Positions 1 to 7,373 of a DNA stretch of 37,929 bases are shown here, piece by piece. Source of the DNA: a virus; IMG/VR virus record IMGVR_UViG_3300048918_000230, positions 1 to 37,929 of that record. One strand, 5' to 3'. The position numbers and the translations under genes were made by a program. The stretch's first letter is position 1, and the number at the start of each line of letters is the position of its first letter. The notes below the pieces were generated by a model. The model searched no databases, had not been told where the DNA came from, and was given only the letters and a program-made list of their open reading frames with translations.

Positions 1-127
1 GTCCGTGCGCTGTACGTGCCCAGCTCGGGCGACGCCATCGCCGTGCGCGGCTCGGCCGTGTATCGCGTGGCCGCCGACTGGTCCCTCACGTTCGTGGGTT
101 CGATTGACGCGGGCACAGCGCCCGCCG
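1..127. repeat. terminal overlap, left copy
   Basis: These 127 bases are identical to the last 127 bases of the window (37803-37929). The reading frame that enters at base 1 continues exactly from the frame leaving at 37802. A 127-base perfect overlap is a common assembler k-mer length, so this most likely marks closure of a circular assembly graph, not a physical terminal repeat. It implies circularly permuted (headful) or otherwise circularising DNA. Confidence 0.95.
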
Positions 128-1263
128 TCATTGCCGACAATGGCTCCGTGGCCGTGATCGTCACCGGCGCATTTGGCTGGGCGCTCGACCTGAGCACAAA
201 TACCCTCGCGCAGATCACGGACGAGGCGTTTTATGGCGCCGATTTCGTCTACTACAACAAAACGGTGTTCATCTTCAACAAGCGCGGCACGGACGAGTTT
301 TACCTCGCCTCGTGGATCAAGGGCGCGCTGGTATTCGACGCGCTCGACTATGCCAAGGCGGCCAGCAATGCCGAGCCGATCGTCCGGCACATCATCAACC
401 ACGAGGAGCTGATCCTATTCAAGCGCACCACGGCGGAAATCTGGCGCGCTGTGAGCGGCGGAGACTTCCTGTTCATGCGCGACACGAACGTCGCCATTGA
501 AAAGGGATGCGACGCGGCGCACTCCGTGGCTGCGCTGGACAACACCGTCTACTGGCTGGGCGGCGACGGCGACGGCCGCGGCATCGTGTGGCGCCTGAAC
601 GGCTACACGCCGGAGCGCGTGTCGCACAACGGGCTGGAGTTCGCCATCCAGAACTACGGGGACATTTCCGACGCCTGGGCGTACAGCTACCAGCAGGAGG
701 GCCACACGTTCTACGTGCTCAACTTCCCGAGCGCCGGGGCCACCTGGGCCTATGACGTGGCCACGCAGCTGTGGCACGAGCGCGCATACCGGAACCCGAT
801 GTCCGCGCGCTTTGAGCGCCACCGGGGGACGTGCCACATGCACTACGGGATGGAGCACGTGGTGGGGGACTGGCAGGACGGCCGCATCTACGCACTGGAC
901 CTGGACTGTTTCACCGACGACGGCGACCCGCTCATCGCGTTGCGCGCGGCCCCGCACCTGTCCGGCGCTGGCGGCAACGAGCTGCGGTACAACCGCATCC
1001 GCGTGGAGGTGGAGGCAGGCGTCGGCCAAGTGGATGGCGACGGCGCGGACCCCATGCTCATGATCCGCTGGTCCAACGACGGCGGGCGCACCTGGTCCTG
1101 CATCAAAAACGTGCCGCTGGGCCGCCTGGGCGAGTTCCGCCGGCGCGCGCAGCTTGACCGCCTCGGCATGGCGCGGGACCGCGTGTTCGAGGTATCCATC
1201 GCTGACCCGGTGAAACGGGTAATTCTCGGGGCCACCGTTGACGCGGTGGACACTGGCCGATGA
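1..1263 (+). CDS. packaged-DNA stabilisation protein (P22 gp10-like), 3' part
   Basis: This is the continuation of the gene that starts at 37614; the internal ATG at 16 is not the real start. The segment codes for the bulk of a beta-rich protein of the P22 gp10 type, which caps the portal/gp4 ring and keeps packaged DNA in the head. Repeated short strand-turn patterns and aromatic residues are visible, and there is no signal peptide or membrane segment, as expected for a virion protein. The stop overlaps the ATG of the next gene in an ATGA junction, indicating translational coupling within the late operon. Assignment rests on the N-terminal signature, total length and gene order (ejection proteins, gp10, coiled-coil tail protein, tailspike). 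Confidence 0.88.
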   Translation, partial: VRALYVPSSGDAIAVRGSAVYRVAADWSLTFVGSIDAGTAPAVIADNGSVAVIVTGAFGWALDLSTNTLAQITDEAFYGADFVYYNKTVFIFNKRGTDEFYLASWIKGALVFDALDYAKAASNAEPIVRHIINHEELILFKRTTAEIWRAVSGGDFLFMRDTNVAIEKGCDAAHSVAALDNTVYWLGGDGDGRGIVWRLNGYTPERVSHNGLEFAIQNYGDISDAWAYSYQQEGHTFYVLNFPSAGATWAYDVATQLWHERAYRNPMSARFERHRGTCHMHYGMEHVVGDWQDGRIYALDLDCFTDDGDPLIALRAAPHLSGAGGNELRYNRIRVEVEAGVGQVDGDGADPMLMIRWSNDGGRTWSCIKNVPLGRLGEFRRRAQLDRLGMARDRVFEVSIADPVKRVILGATVDAVDTGR

Positions 1264-2285
1264 GCGACGACGCAATCATCCTGTTCCCGGCGCGCGCGCC
1301 GATCGGCCGCGTGGACCCGTCCGGCGCGGTCTACATGACGCCCGAATTTACCCGCGCGCTGGGCGAGGTAATTCTCCGCATGGGCGGCCCTCTCGGCCCC
1401 AACGTGGGCGACTTGGCCACGGAATTGGCCACGCCGGCGGCTCCGGCGGCCAGCTACGCCTTGGCGCTTGAACTGGACGCGCTCCAGCTGCAGTCCGTGC
1501 AAGTAGCCCAGCTGCGGCGCGAGCTGGAGGAACAAACCGAAGTGGCCCGCTCCGAACACGCCGCGCTGGCCCAGCTGCGGCGCGAGCTGGAGGAACAGGC
1601 CGGGGCCGCGCGTGCGGAACTGGTGGCGCTCGCCCAGCTGCGCGCCGAACTGGAACAGCTCCAGCTGGAGTCCGTCCAGGCGCGCACGCCCACCGATTGG
1701 GAGCACCCGGGCAAGATTGGCGCGCAAACGCCCAACAGTGGGGCATTCACCACGCTCAAGGCGTCCGGCCAGATCACCTCCACGTTGGCCAACGGAACGG
1801 CGCCGCTCGTGGTGGCGTCGCAAACCCTCGTGGCCAATCTCAACGCGGCGTTGCTGGGCGGGAAAAGCTGGGCCTCGCCGGACACTATTGGCAACGTGAC
1901 GCCCGGCATCGGCAATTTCACGACTGTGGCGGCCAGTTCCACGGCGGTTGAATACGGCCTCGTGCACCAGGGCGGCGTGGTGTCTGGAACCAAGACTTAT
2001 GCGGGCTTTTCCGCCGGGCCGCTGAATCACTCGGGTGGCTTCGGGTTCGTGTACGACACCGCCGGAACGTCCTTTTTCCACCTCACGCCCTACGGTTCCG
2101 CCGAGGGCTCCGTTTTCAAGCTGGACGTGTTGGGCAACCTCACGACAAAGGCCGGGTTCGGTTGTAACGGCAAGGCCGCGCAGTCGGCCTATGCAGTCGG
2201 CGCAGCAGCAACGGACGCCGCTACCACGCAAACGCTCGCCAACAATCTCCGCCTTGCACTCATCGCCAACGGCATAGCGGTTTAA
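1260..2285 (+). CDS. coiled-coil tail fibre/needle-like structural protein
   Basis: The product is 341 residues and starts in an ATGA overlap with the gp10-like gene. Residues about 1-60 form an N-terminal region. Residues about 80-140 are three tandem 21-residue heptad blocks (QLRRELEEQ type), a clear coiled coil. The rest carries two copies of the IG-x-x-TP-x-x-G-x-FTT pattern (near residues 151 and 209) common in phage fibre shafts. The last 40 residues (GCNGKAAQ..., ending LRLALIANGIAV) resemble a C-terminal segment I have seen in other phage structural proteins. The slot just after gp10 is where P22 encodes its trimeric tail needle gp26, so a needle or a fibre linking to the tailspike is likely. 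Exact role is inferred. Confidence 0.65.
   Translation: MSDDAIILFPARAPIGRVDPSGAVYMTPEFTRALGEVILRMGGPLGPNVGDLATELATPAAPAASYALALELDALQLQSVQVAQLRRELEEQTEVARSEHAALAQLRRELEEQAGAARAELVALAQLRAELEQLQLESVQARTPTDWEHPGKIGAQTPNSGAFTTLKASGQITSTLANGTAPLVVASQTLVANLNAALLGGKSWASPDTIGNVTPGIGNFTTVAASSTAVEYGLVHQGGVVSGTKTYAGFSAGPLNHSGGFGFVYDTAGTSFFHLTPYGSAEGSVFKLDVLGNLTTKAGFGCNGKAAQSAYAVGAAATDAATTQTLANNLRLALIANGIAV
1506..1694 (+). repeat. 63-bp tandem repeat coding heptads (three units)
   Basis: Units begin at 1506, 1569 and 1632 with the sequence gcccagctgcg. The first two are nearly identical over their first 29 bases and the third is diverged. Each 63-bp unit codes 21 residues, exactly three heptads, so gain or loss of a unit would keep both frame and coiled-coil register. 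Confidence 0.85.
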
Positions 2286-2289
2286 TTTC

Positions 2290-2318
2290 TTGCCTATAGG
2301 CAGCAATTGGCGAATAAT
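2290..2318 (+). promoter_or_regulatory. late-type sigma70 promoter upstream of 2350 and tailspike
   Basis: A -35 box TTGCCT (2290-2295), a 17-base spacer and a -10 box AATAAT (2313-2318) lie in the short AT-rich gap between the fibre gene and the next gene. The spacer contains GCAAT (2303-2307), and TGTGC follows the -10. Both resemble the elements at 29895-29923 and 27517-27543. The TGCCTATAGGCA palindrome at 2291-2302 overlaps the -35. Confidence 0.55.
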
Positions 2319-2349
2319 TGTGCAAAATTAATTATTGGCCGGGGGCACT

Positions 2350-2685
2350 ATGGCAATCAAGAACTACATTTACGAGGGCGGCGTCCTGACGGCCGCAGCT
2401 ACCGTGCAAGGCGCGGCCGTGGGCACGCTCACCAAGCGCGTCATTACCGCCGCCGCGCTCGTCAACACTACCGGCGCCGCTGTGGCCGCCACGGTGTACC
2501 TGGTGCCGTCCGGCGGCGCGGTGGGGGCCGCCAATGCGCTGATCAGCGCGCGCACGATCAACCCGGGCGAAACGTATTTCTGCCCCGAACTGGTGAACCA
2601 AGGGATCAACGAGGGCGGTTCAGTCCAGGCGCTCGGCCTCGGGCTGACGTTCCGCTACGCCGCAAAAGACATTACGAACGGGTAA
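2350..2685 (+). CDS. small beta-rich virion protein (putative)
   Basis: The product is 111 residues. ATG at 2350 is preferred over an in-frame TTG at 2335, because a GGGGG tract lies just upstream of the ATG. The sequence is rich in Ala, Thr, Val and Gly with alternating hydrophobic residues (TVYLVPSGG, RTINPGETYFCPELV), like a single beta-sandwich. Phages often carry small proteins of this kind next to fibre or spike genes as decoration or collar components. No catalytic motif or signal peptide is seen. It sits between the coiled-coil tail protein and the tailspike and shares the 2290 promoter. Virion role is inferred from context. Confidence 0.6.
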   Translation: MAIKNYIYEGGVLTAAATVQGAAVGTLTKRVITAAALVNTTGAAVAATVYLVPSGGAVGAANALISARTINPGETYFCPELVNQGINEGGSVQALGLGLTFRYAAKDITNG

Positions 2686-2691
2686 CGCGCC

Positions 2692-4905
2692 ATGACCACC
2701 TCTTTGATGCCCGAAGGCCGGCAACGGTATTTCAACAACGACGGCACCCCATGCGCGGGCGGCAAGCTGTGGACCTACGCGGCAGGCACAACCGCGCTCA
2801 AGACCACCTACGCCGACGAGGCGGGCACGGTCCCCAACACCAATCCGATCACCTTGGACGCCAAGGGCGAGGCCGTTATCTACTGGTCCGGCGCCTACAA
2901 AGTGGACCTCAAGCAAGCGGACGGCACGCAAGTGACGGGCTATCCGGTGGACCACTTCAACACCGACCCGGCGGGCCTGTGGGGACTCGTGGCCACGCTG
3001 GCCACCGCTTTGGGCGCAACCATGCTTGGCTGGCTGCAGGCTGGCGCGGGCGCCGTGCTGCGCACGATCGCGGACAAATTCAAAGAAACGATCAGCGTTA
3101 AGGATTTCGGGGCCAAGGGCGATGGCGCCACCAACGACACGGCCGCTATTGCCAAAGCGGACGCCTACGCGGCCAGCATCGGCGCAAACCTGTTTTTCCC
3201 GGCCGGCACCTACATGGCCGACGCCCTCACCGCCACCACCAGCTGGCGCGGCGAGCGCAAGAGCACCATCAAATACCGCGGCACGTCCAACGTGGACCTT
3301 GTGACGGCCGATGGCGTGGACAACATCGAGTTTCAATGCCTGGAGCTCGACGGCGCCGTGTCGGCGGATCCGGGCGCGTGGTCCGCGGCGAACTATGACG
3401 CCTTTACCGGCGCCACGGGCCTGACCATCGCCAACTGCGAGGGCGCCAGCGTCGTGCGCTGCCGGGCCAAAAACACGCGGCAACATGGGTTCCGCCTGCT
3501 CTCGACCACCAACGCCTTGCTGGACCGCTGTACGACCAACCGCAGCCGCGGCAACTTCGGGGACGGCTTCTACATGAACAGCACCATTGGCACGATGGTG
3601 CGCAACTGCCGGGCTTACGACTTTACCCGCATCGGCTTCGTGTTTGATACGTTCGGCACGGACCCGAAAACCGGCTACCACAACAACATCACCGCGTGCT
3701 CCGCCGAGTACGGCCACGACTGCTCGCTCCTGTACGGCGGCGCCGAGTACAACGCCGGCCTGTGGGCCGAGAACTCCGCGCATTTCAACATTGACGGGTT
3801 CACCGCCAAGCGCATGGACCGGGCGTTTGCGCGTGGCGTCGTGCTCACGACCGGCATCCAGAATAACGGCGTGGTGGGCGCGGCGGCCACCTACAACGCC
3901 TGCAACATCACGTGCGAGGACACCGCCATTGGCCTGATCGCGTACAGCCTGGGCACGTTCCCTGTCGCCGTCAACGTCACCAACCTGAAAGCGTACAAGG
4001 TGTACCAAGGCGTTGCGTTCACCGCCAACAACCCCACGGACAGCTTCGAGTGCACCAGCGCCTACGTGGACATTGATTTCACCGTCAACCCCAACGTCAC
4101 GACCGCTTACGGCTACGGGGTCAAACCGGGCCTGTCGGGTAAGCCATCCATTTCGTTCGTGGACTGCACCGTCGCGCACACCAACGAGGATTTGTCCAAG
4201 CTGACCAGCTACGGCACCAGCTCGGCGGTTACGGACGTCGGCCAATGGACCGGCGACCCGCTCCACAATGGCGCCCACATCACTGTCCGCAACCTGAAAA
4301 ACGCGGCAGGCGGCCCGGTGTGGATCAACAACGCCTACCGCCAGCCGAACGACACCGAAATCAGCAACACCTACGTCCGCATGCCCTACGCCGGCGAACT
4401 GTGGACCGGCTCCATGCGGCTGGATAACTGCCGCGTGCATTCGGCCATGCTCGGGGAAGGCACGTCGTCCAAAACGGAACTGATCGACTGCACGATCGAG
4501 GGACTCACCCACGTGGGCGGCGATTCCGTGGCCGTCAAGGGCGGCTCCGCCTCGTTCGCTACCGCGGACGACTTCCTGTGGCTGTTCGCCACGCCGACCG
4601 ACAAGCGCCCCGCGATCATCGTGTCGGACTTCCTGTTCAAGAAGGACATTGCGGCCAACGGCAAGTGCATGCGTATCGGCTTTGCCGGTACCTTCAAATG
4701 CACGGCCCTGTTAAATGACGTCCAGTTTTACAACACGAGCGGCACCGCCACGGCCGGCCCCTGCCTGGCGTACAGCCCCGGCACCGGCCAAATCATTTTC
4801 AACAACGTGCTCAAGGATGCCACCGTCACCAACATTTACGACTACGACTCCGGCGGCAACCCGGGGGCCACTTACGCAGGCGTGGCAGATGCGACTTTCC
4901 ACTAA
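2692..4905 (+). CDS. tailspike with pectate-lyase-like beta-helix
   Basis: The product is 737 residues. Residues about 1-90 form a virion-attachment domain with the NNDGTPCAGGKLWTYAAGTT pattern, NPITLDAKG and a YKVDLKQADG strand, typical of podovirus spikes. A short linker leads to the SVKDFGAKGDGATND motif near residue 137, which opens the Pectate_lyase_3 right-handed beta-helix domain of phage depolymerases. The rest is repetitive beta-helix rungs with many Asn, Thr and Cys residues. The protein should bind and perhaps cleave host surface polysaccharide during adsorption. The catalytic residues cannot be assigned by eye, so hydrolase, lyase or pure binding activity is open. The C-terminal half is likely the host-specific part. 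Confidence 0.85.
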   Translation: MTTSLMPEGRQRYFNNDGTPCAGGKLWTYAAGTTALKTTYADEAGTVPNTNPITLDAKGEAVIYWSGAYKVDLKQADGTQVTGYPVDHFNTDPAGLWGLVATLATALGATMLGWLQAGAGAVLRTIADKFKETISVKDFGAKGDGATNDTAAIAKADAYAASIGANLFFPAGTYMADALTATTSWRGERKSTIKYRGTSNVDLVTADGVDNIEFQCLELDGAVSADPGAWSAANYDAFTGATGLTIANCEGASVVRCRAKNTRQHGFRLLSTTNALLDRCTTNRSRGNFGDGFYMNSTIGTMVRNCRAYDFTRIGFVFDTFGTDPKTGYHNNITACSAEYGHDCSLLYGGAEYNAGLWAENSAHFNIDGFTAKRMDRAFARGVVLTTGIQNNGVVGAAATYNACNITCEDTAIGLIAYSLGTFPVAVNVTNLKAYKVYQGVAFTANNPTDSFECTSAYVDIDFTVNPNVTTAYGYGVKPGLSGKPSISFVDCTVAHTNEDLSKLTSYGTSSAVTDVGQWTGDPLHNGAHITVRNLKNAAGGPVWINNAYRQPNDTEISNTYVRMPYAGELWTGSMRLDNCRVHSAMLGEGTSSKTELIDCTIEGLTHVGGDSVAVKGGSASFATADDFLWLFATPTDKRPAIIVSDFLFKKDIAANGKCMRIGFAGTFKCTALLNDVQFYNTSGTATAGPCLAYSPGTGQIIFNNVLKDATVTNIYDYDSGGNPGATYAGVADATFH

Positions 4906-4921
4906 AACCCCGGAGCCCTAC

Positions 4922-5299
4922 ATGCTCGAAAAACCGCCCACCGCCACCGTCCCCGCCGATTGGGCGCCCCTGCTCGCGTGGTTTTGGGTGCTGGGCGTGT
5001 CCGTCCTGGGCGGTTTTGCCTCGTTCCTGCGCAAGATGAAGCACGGCCACGTGCGCGCCTGGAACATTACGGAGCTGCTGGGCGAAATGACCGCCGCCGC
5101 CCTTACCGGCATCATCACCGCCAACCTGTGCGCGTGGATGAGCTACCCGGACCCGCTGAAATATGCACTCGTGGGCATCACTAGCCACATGGGCTCCAAG
5201 TTCCTATTCATGCTGGAGCGCCTGGCCGCCGCCAAGCTCCAGGTGCCGCCGTCCGCCACTTCGGAGAGTGCGACAGATGAAACCCGAACAGTTCCTTGA
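4922..5299 (+). CDS. holin, LydA-like (Phage_holin_3_3 type)
   Basis: The product is 125 residues from the ATG at 4922, preceded by a GGAG ribosome site. It has three hydrophobic segments: about residues 14-37 (LAWFWVLGVSVLGGFASFL), 53-70 (TAAALTGIITANLCAW) and 77-95 (YALVGITSHMGSKFLFML). The pattern with KMKHG between the first two segments and GITSHMGSKFL in the third matches LydA-type holins. The protein would form inner-membrane lesions that let the endolysin out. It overlaps the endolysin start by 23 bases, the usual holin-endolysin arrangement, and follows the tailspike directly. Confidence 0.85.
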   Translation: MLEKPPTATVPADWAPLLAWFWVLGVSVLGGFASFLRKMKHGHVRAWNITELLGEMTAAALTGIITANLCAWMSYPDPLKYALVGITSHMGSKFLFMLERLAAAKLQVPPSATSESATDETRTVP

Positions 5300-5759
5300 C
5301 ATGCTGCTCGGCCCGGCGCAGGCGTGCCAGGCCGCCCACGGGATCCCGGCCTCGTTCACGCTGGCGCAGGCCGCGCTGGAATCGTCGTGGGGCCAGTCCA
5401 AGCTGGCCAACAGCGGGTGCAACCTGTTCGGCGTGAAAGCGGACCCGAGCTGGCGCGGCGCCGTCACGTGCATCAACACGACCGAATACACAAAGGGGCC
5501 GAACCCCCAGCCCTACACCGTCACGGCCAAATGGCGCTGCTACAAGAATTGGGACGAGTGCATCGAGGATCGCGCGCAATTCTTCATCAAGAACAAACGT
5601 TACGCCGCGGCGTTTAAGGAAACCACCGGCGAGGGCTGGGCGCGCGCTGTGGCCGCTGCCGGCTACGCCACGGACCCGGACTATGCCGCCAAAGTCATCG
5701 GCGTGATGCGCGGCCGGAACCTGCAACGCTTTGACCAACCACCGAAGGGGAACCCATGA
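5277..5759 (+). CDS. endolysin, glucosaminidase (FlgJ/LytG type)
   Basis: The product is 160 residues and starts inside the end of the holin gene. It is a single glucosaminidase-family domain with the signature QAALESSWGQSKLA near residues 31-44, where the Glu is the expected catalytic acid, followed by NLFGVKADPSW and later Y-x-x-W-x-x-C. It should cleave the glycan backbone of peptidoglycan. There is no signal peptide or transmembrane start, so release must depend on the holin. The stop overlaps the ATG of the lipoprotein gene (ATGA). Length is normal for a one-domain phage endolysin. Confidence 0.88.
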   Translation: MKPEQFLDMLLGPAQACQAAHGIPASFTLAQAALESSWGQSKLANSGCNLFGVKADPSWRGAVTCINTTEYTKGPNPQPYTVTAKWRCYKNWDECIEDRAQFFIKNKRYAAAFKETTGEGWARAVAAAGYATDPDYAAKVIGVMRGRNLQRFDQPPKGNP

Positions 5760-6073
5760 AACGCCTATTCGTAGTTGCTGCGCTGTTCGCCGTTGCGGCC
5801 CTGTCCACGGGCTGCGCCAGCGTGTCCCAAGCCGTGCAAGCTTACGGCAACGTGGCCGTGACCAGCGCCAAGGCCGCCAACGATACCGCGATCGAGGCGC
5901 AAAAAGTGGCGCTGTGCGCGATGCCGGTGTCGGCCCTCGTGCGCCATCCGGAAATGCTGTCGGCCGTGCGTTCGCTGTGCGTGGACGCCCACGACGCCAA
6001 CACCGGCGCGCTGCTCGACGCGGTAGCGGCGGCCAGCACCAAGCCCGGGATCCAATCGGCCGCCTCGCCATGA
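5756..6073 (+). CDS. phage lipoprotein in lysis cassette
   Basis: The product is 105 residues with an N-terminal signal (MKRLFVVAALFAVAALSTGC) that ends in a lipobox with Cys20. The mature part is Ala-rich and helical with two further Cys residues (CAMP, LCVD) and no C-terminal membrane segment. Its place right after the endolysin suggests an outer-membrane role in lysis, such as an o-spanin-like function. No matching i-spanin is evident and the Pro-rich pattern of Rz1 is absent, so it may instead be an exclusion or envelope-modifying lipoprotein. Overlaps both neighbours by 4 bases. Confidence 0.75.
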   Translation: MKRLFVVAALFAVAALSTGCASVSQAVQAYGNVAVTSAKAANDTAIEAQKVALCAMPVSALVRHPEMLSAVRSLCVDAHDANTGALLDAVAAASTKPGIQSAASP

Positions 6074-6492
6074 GCGCGCCCGAGTTCCGTTCGGAGCTGG
6101 AGCTCCGCGAGGCGGACAACACGGACGACGGCAAATGGATCGTGTGCGAGCCGCTCGTCTATGCGTCCGCCGTCGCTGCCACCGCGCCAGCTATGGAGCG
6201 CGTGATCACCGTCCCCGCCGGGTTCCACACCGACCTGGCCAGCGTGCCGCGCCTGCCCGTCGTGTACTGGCTCACCGGCGGCACATCGAACAAGGCGGCC
6301 GTGGTGCACGACTACCTGTATTCCACGGGTCTGGTGCCGCGTAAGGTGGCGGACGCCGTGCTCCGCGAGGCGTCGGGCGTCACGGGCGTGCCAGCGTGGC
6401 GCCGGTGGCTCATGTGGGCGGGCGTGCGCGTGGGCGGTTCGTCGCATTACACGGACGCGCCAGCCGTCACGAGCCCAGCAACATCAAGTTGA
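6070..6492 (+). CDS. DUF1353 family protein
   Basis: The product is 140 residues with start ATG at 6070 inside the stop of the lipoprotein gene. The core motif is VPAGFHTDLASVPR followed by KAAVVHDYLYSTG and R-x-x-AD-x-x-x-x, diagnostic of DUF1353. The conserved His-Asp pairs (FHTD, VHDYLY) suggest a metal-binding or hydrolytic site, and the family is common at the end of phage lysis cassettes, but its role is unknown. It is the last rightward gene of the late block, and its end overlaps the end of a convergent leftward gene by 26 bases. Confidence 0.8.
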   Translation: MSAPEFRSELELREADNTDDGKWIVCEPLVYASAVAATAPAMERVITVPAGFHTDLASVPRLPVVYWLTGGTSNKAAVVHDYLYSTGLVPRKVADAVLREASGVTGVPAWRRWLMWAGVRVGGSSHYTDAPAVTSPATSS

Positions 6493-6826
6493 GCCGGTCC
6501 ATCATGAGCGCGGAATCCTCGTTCACCGCGCCCACGCCGAACGCCTGCAGTTTGCCATAGGCCCACGCGACCGCCTCGACGTCCAGATTGACGGACGGCG
6601 GCGGCAACGTGGGCGCTGGCGCAATGGCGGGCGGCAAGGCGGGCATGCCGTGCACCGCGAACTCCCGGAACGCTTTCGACACGGCCGCGCTGGCCTCGCT
6701 GCGCGGGCGGCTTCGGCGCTCGTGCTGGAGACACGCCGGCGGGTTCGGGTCTTTCACTTCCCAGCGCAGGCCGCACCGGCCACACGCCATTTCATCGCCC
6801 TGCTGCTGTGCGTTGCACACGCTCAT
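6467..6826 (-). CDS. zinc-ribbon-like hypothetical protein
   Basis: The product is 119 residues and is the last gene of the leftward operon from 7373. The N-terminus has four Cys in a C-x10-C-x2-C-x13-C arrangement (C4, C15, C18, C32), which could bind zinc. A basic stretch, a Pro-rich linker (PPAIAPAPTLPPP) and a helical C-terminus follow. The function is not recognised. Small zinc proteins in phage early operons often bind host proteins, but that is only a possibility here. The gene ends inside the tail end of the DUF1353 gene on the other strand, and I see no strong terminator between them. Confidence 0.7.
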   Translation of the reverse strand: MSVCNAQQQGDEMACGRCGLRWEVKDPNPPACLQHERRSRPRSEASAAVSKAFREFAVHGMPALPPAIAPAPTLPPPSVNLDVEAVAWAYGKLQAFGVGAVNEDSALMMDRLNLMLLGS

Positions 6827-6983
6827 GGGTGCCTCCGTCCTTGGTGAAATCAGCGGCGGCGCGCAGCGCGGCCACCATCGCCGTGTGTTTCTGGCGCAGG
6901 TTCGGCCGCTGCTCCAAGCCGATCACCTCGTCATAGGCTTGCATCGCCGCCGTAACCTGGGCGGGCGTCGGGTTGCGGTTCAT
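6792..6983 (-). CDS. small hypothetical protein, 63 aa
   Basis: The ATG at 6983 overlaps the stop of the upstream membrane protein gene, so the longer in-frame ORF to 7307 is not needed. The product is an acidic-to-neutral, mostly helical protein (TPAQVTAAMQAYDEVIG, KHTAMVAALRAAADF) with no Cys and no membrane segment. The C-terminal coding end overlaps the next gene by 35 bases. It is not recognised. It lies in the HTH-led leftward operon. Confidence 0.65.
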   Translation of the reverse strand: MNRNPTPAQVTAAMQAYDEVIGLEQRPNLRQKHTAMVAALRAAADFTKDGGTHERVQRTAAGR

Positions 6984-7129
6984 ACGCCGATTTTCCCCAG
7001 CGCGATACCCACGAGCAGCAGGCCCACCAGCACCTTGCCGGCGATGGCGGCCCACTTCATGCGGCGTTGCGTGGCCAGGTATTGCTGGTACGGCGTGCCG
7101 CGCGGCGGCGTGTAGGAGCGGAGTTTCAT
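6980..7129 (-). CDS. small single-pass membrane protein, 49 aa
   Basis: The start at 7129 overlaps the stop of the HTH gene (ATGA) and its own stop overlaps the start of the 63-residue gene. A basic N-terminal half (MKLRSYTPPRGTPYQQYLAT) is followed by one hydrophobic helix (WAAIAGKVLVGLLLVGIAL). Tight overlaps on both sides and the clear membrane segment support it as real. Small phage membrane proteins may act in exclusion or host takeover; no family is recognised. Confidence 0.65.
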   Translation of the reverse strand: MKLRSYTPPRGTPYQQYLATQRRMKWAAIAGKVLVGLLLVGIALGKIGV

Positions 7130-7320
7130 TGTTGGTTTTCCCCTTGTTTCTTTTTCCAGGCGCGGTAGGCCCGGTTTTGGCTAATGGCCGATTGCGATAC
7201 CTTGAACCGCTGGGCGGCAGCGTAGGCCGTGATCCGCTGTGCCGGGTCCGGGTGCGTGGCCAGCTGGACAGCCTGTTCCATGCGTTTGGCCCGGTCGATT
7301 CGTTCATCTACGGAAAGCAT
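7126..7320 (-). CDS. small HTH DNA-binding regulator, 64 aa
   Basis: The ATG at 7320 has a strong GGAGG ribosome site. The N-terminal half is helical (DERIDRAKRMEQAVQLA). Residues about 31-50 (TAYAAAQRFKVSQSAISQN) read as a helix-turn-helix, with VSQSAISQ as the recognition helix. The C-terminus is basic (RAWKKKQ). It is the first gene of a four-gene leftward operon whose promoter (7345-7373) has a TTAAGTATCTTAA palindrome in its spacer. A Cro-like or early repressor that binds this operator, and the matching sites at 11317 and 22252, is the simplest model. Binding is inferred. The size is typical of minimal phage regulators. Confidence 0.7.
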   Translation of the reverse strand: MLSVDERIDRAKRMEQAVQLATHPDPAQRITAYAAAQRFKVSQSAISQNRAYRAWKKKQGENQQ

Positions 7321-7344
7321 TGTTTCCTCCGTTGTTGCAAGTCA

Positions 7345-7373
7345 ATAATAGTTAAGTATCTTAAGTATGTCAA
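7345..7373 (-). promoter_or_regulatory. early leftward promoter with TTAAGT palindrome in spacer
   Basis: On the minus strand a perfect -35 TTGACA (7368-7373) is followed by 17 bases and a -10 TATTAT (7345-7350). The 13-bp palindrome at 7352-7364 (TTAAGTATCTTAA on the plus strand) fills the spacer, where a bound repressor would block RNA polymerase. The promoter sits directly after the stop of the DNA polymerase gene and drives the HTH operon. Confidence 0.82.

Noticed and set aside
1-127. True direct terminal repeats
   Set aside because: Length equals a standard assembler k-mer and the repeat sits within a coding gene, so an assembly overlap is the better reading.
2620-4512. 630-codon minus-strand frame under the tailspike
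   Set aside because: Antisense shadow of a strongly supported beta-helix gene; composition is low in Lys and rich in Arg/Val/Gly.
1260-4905. Diversity-generating retroelement at the tail genes
   Set aside because: No reverse transcriptase and no template/variable repeat pair was seen near the fibre or spike.
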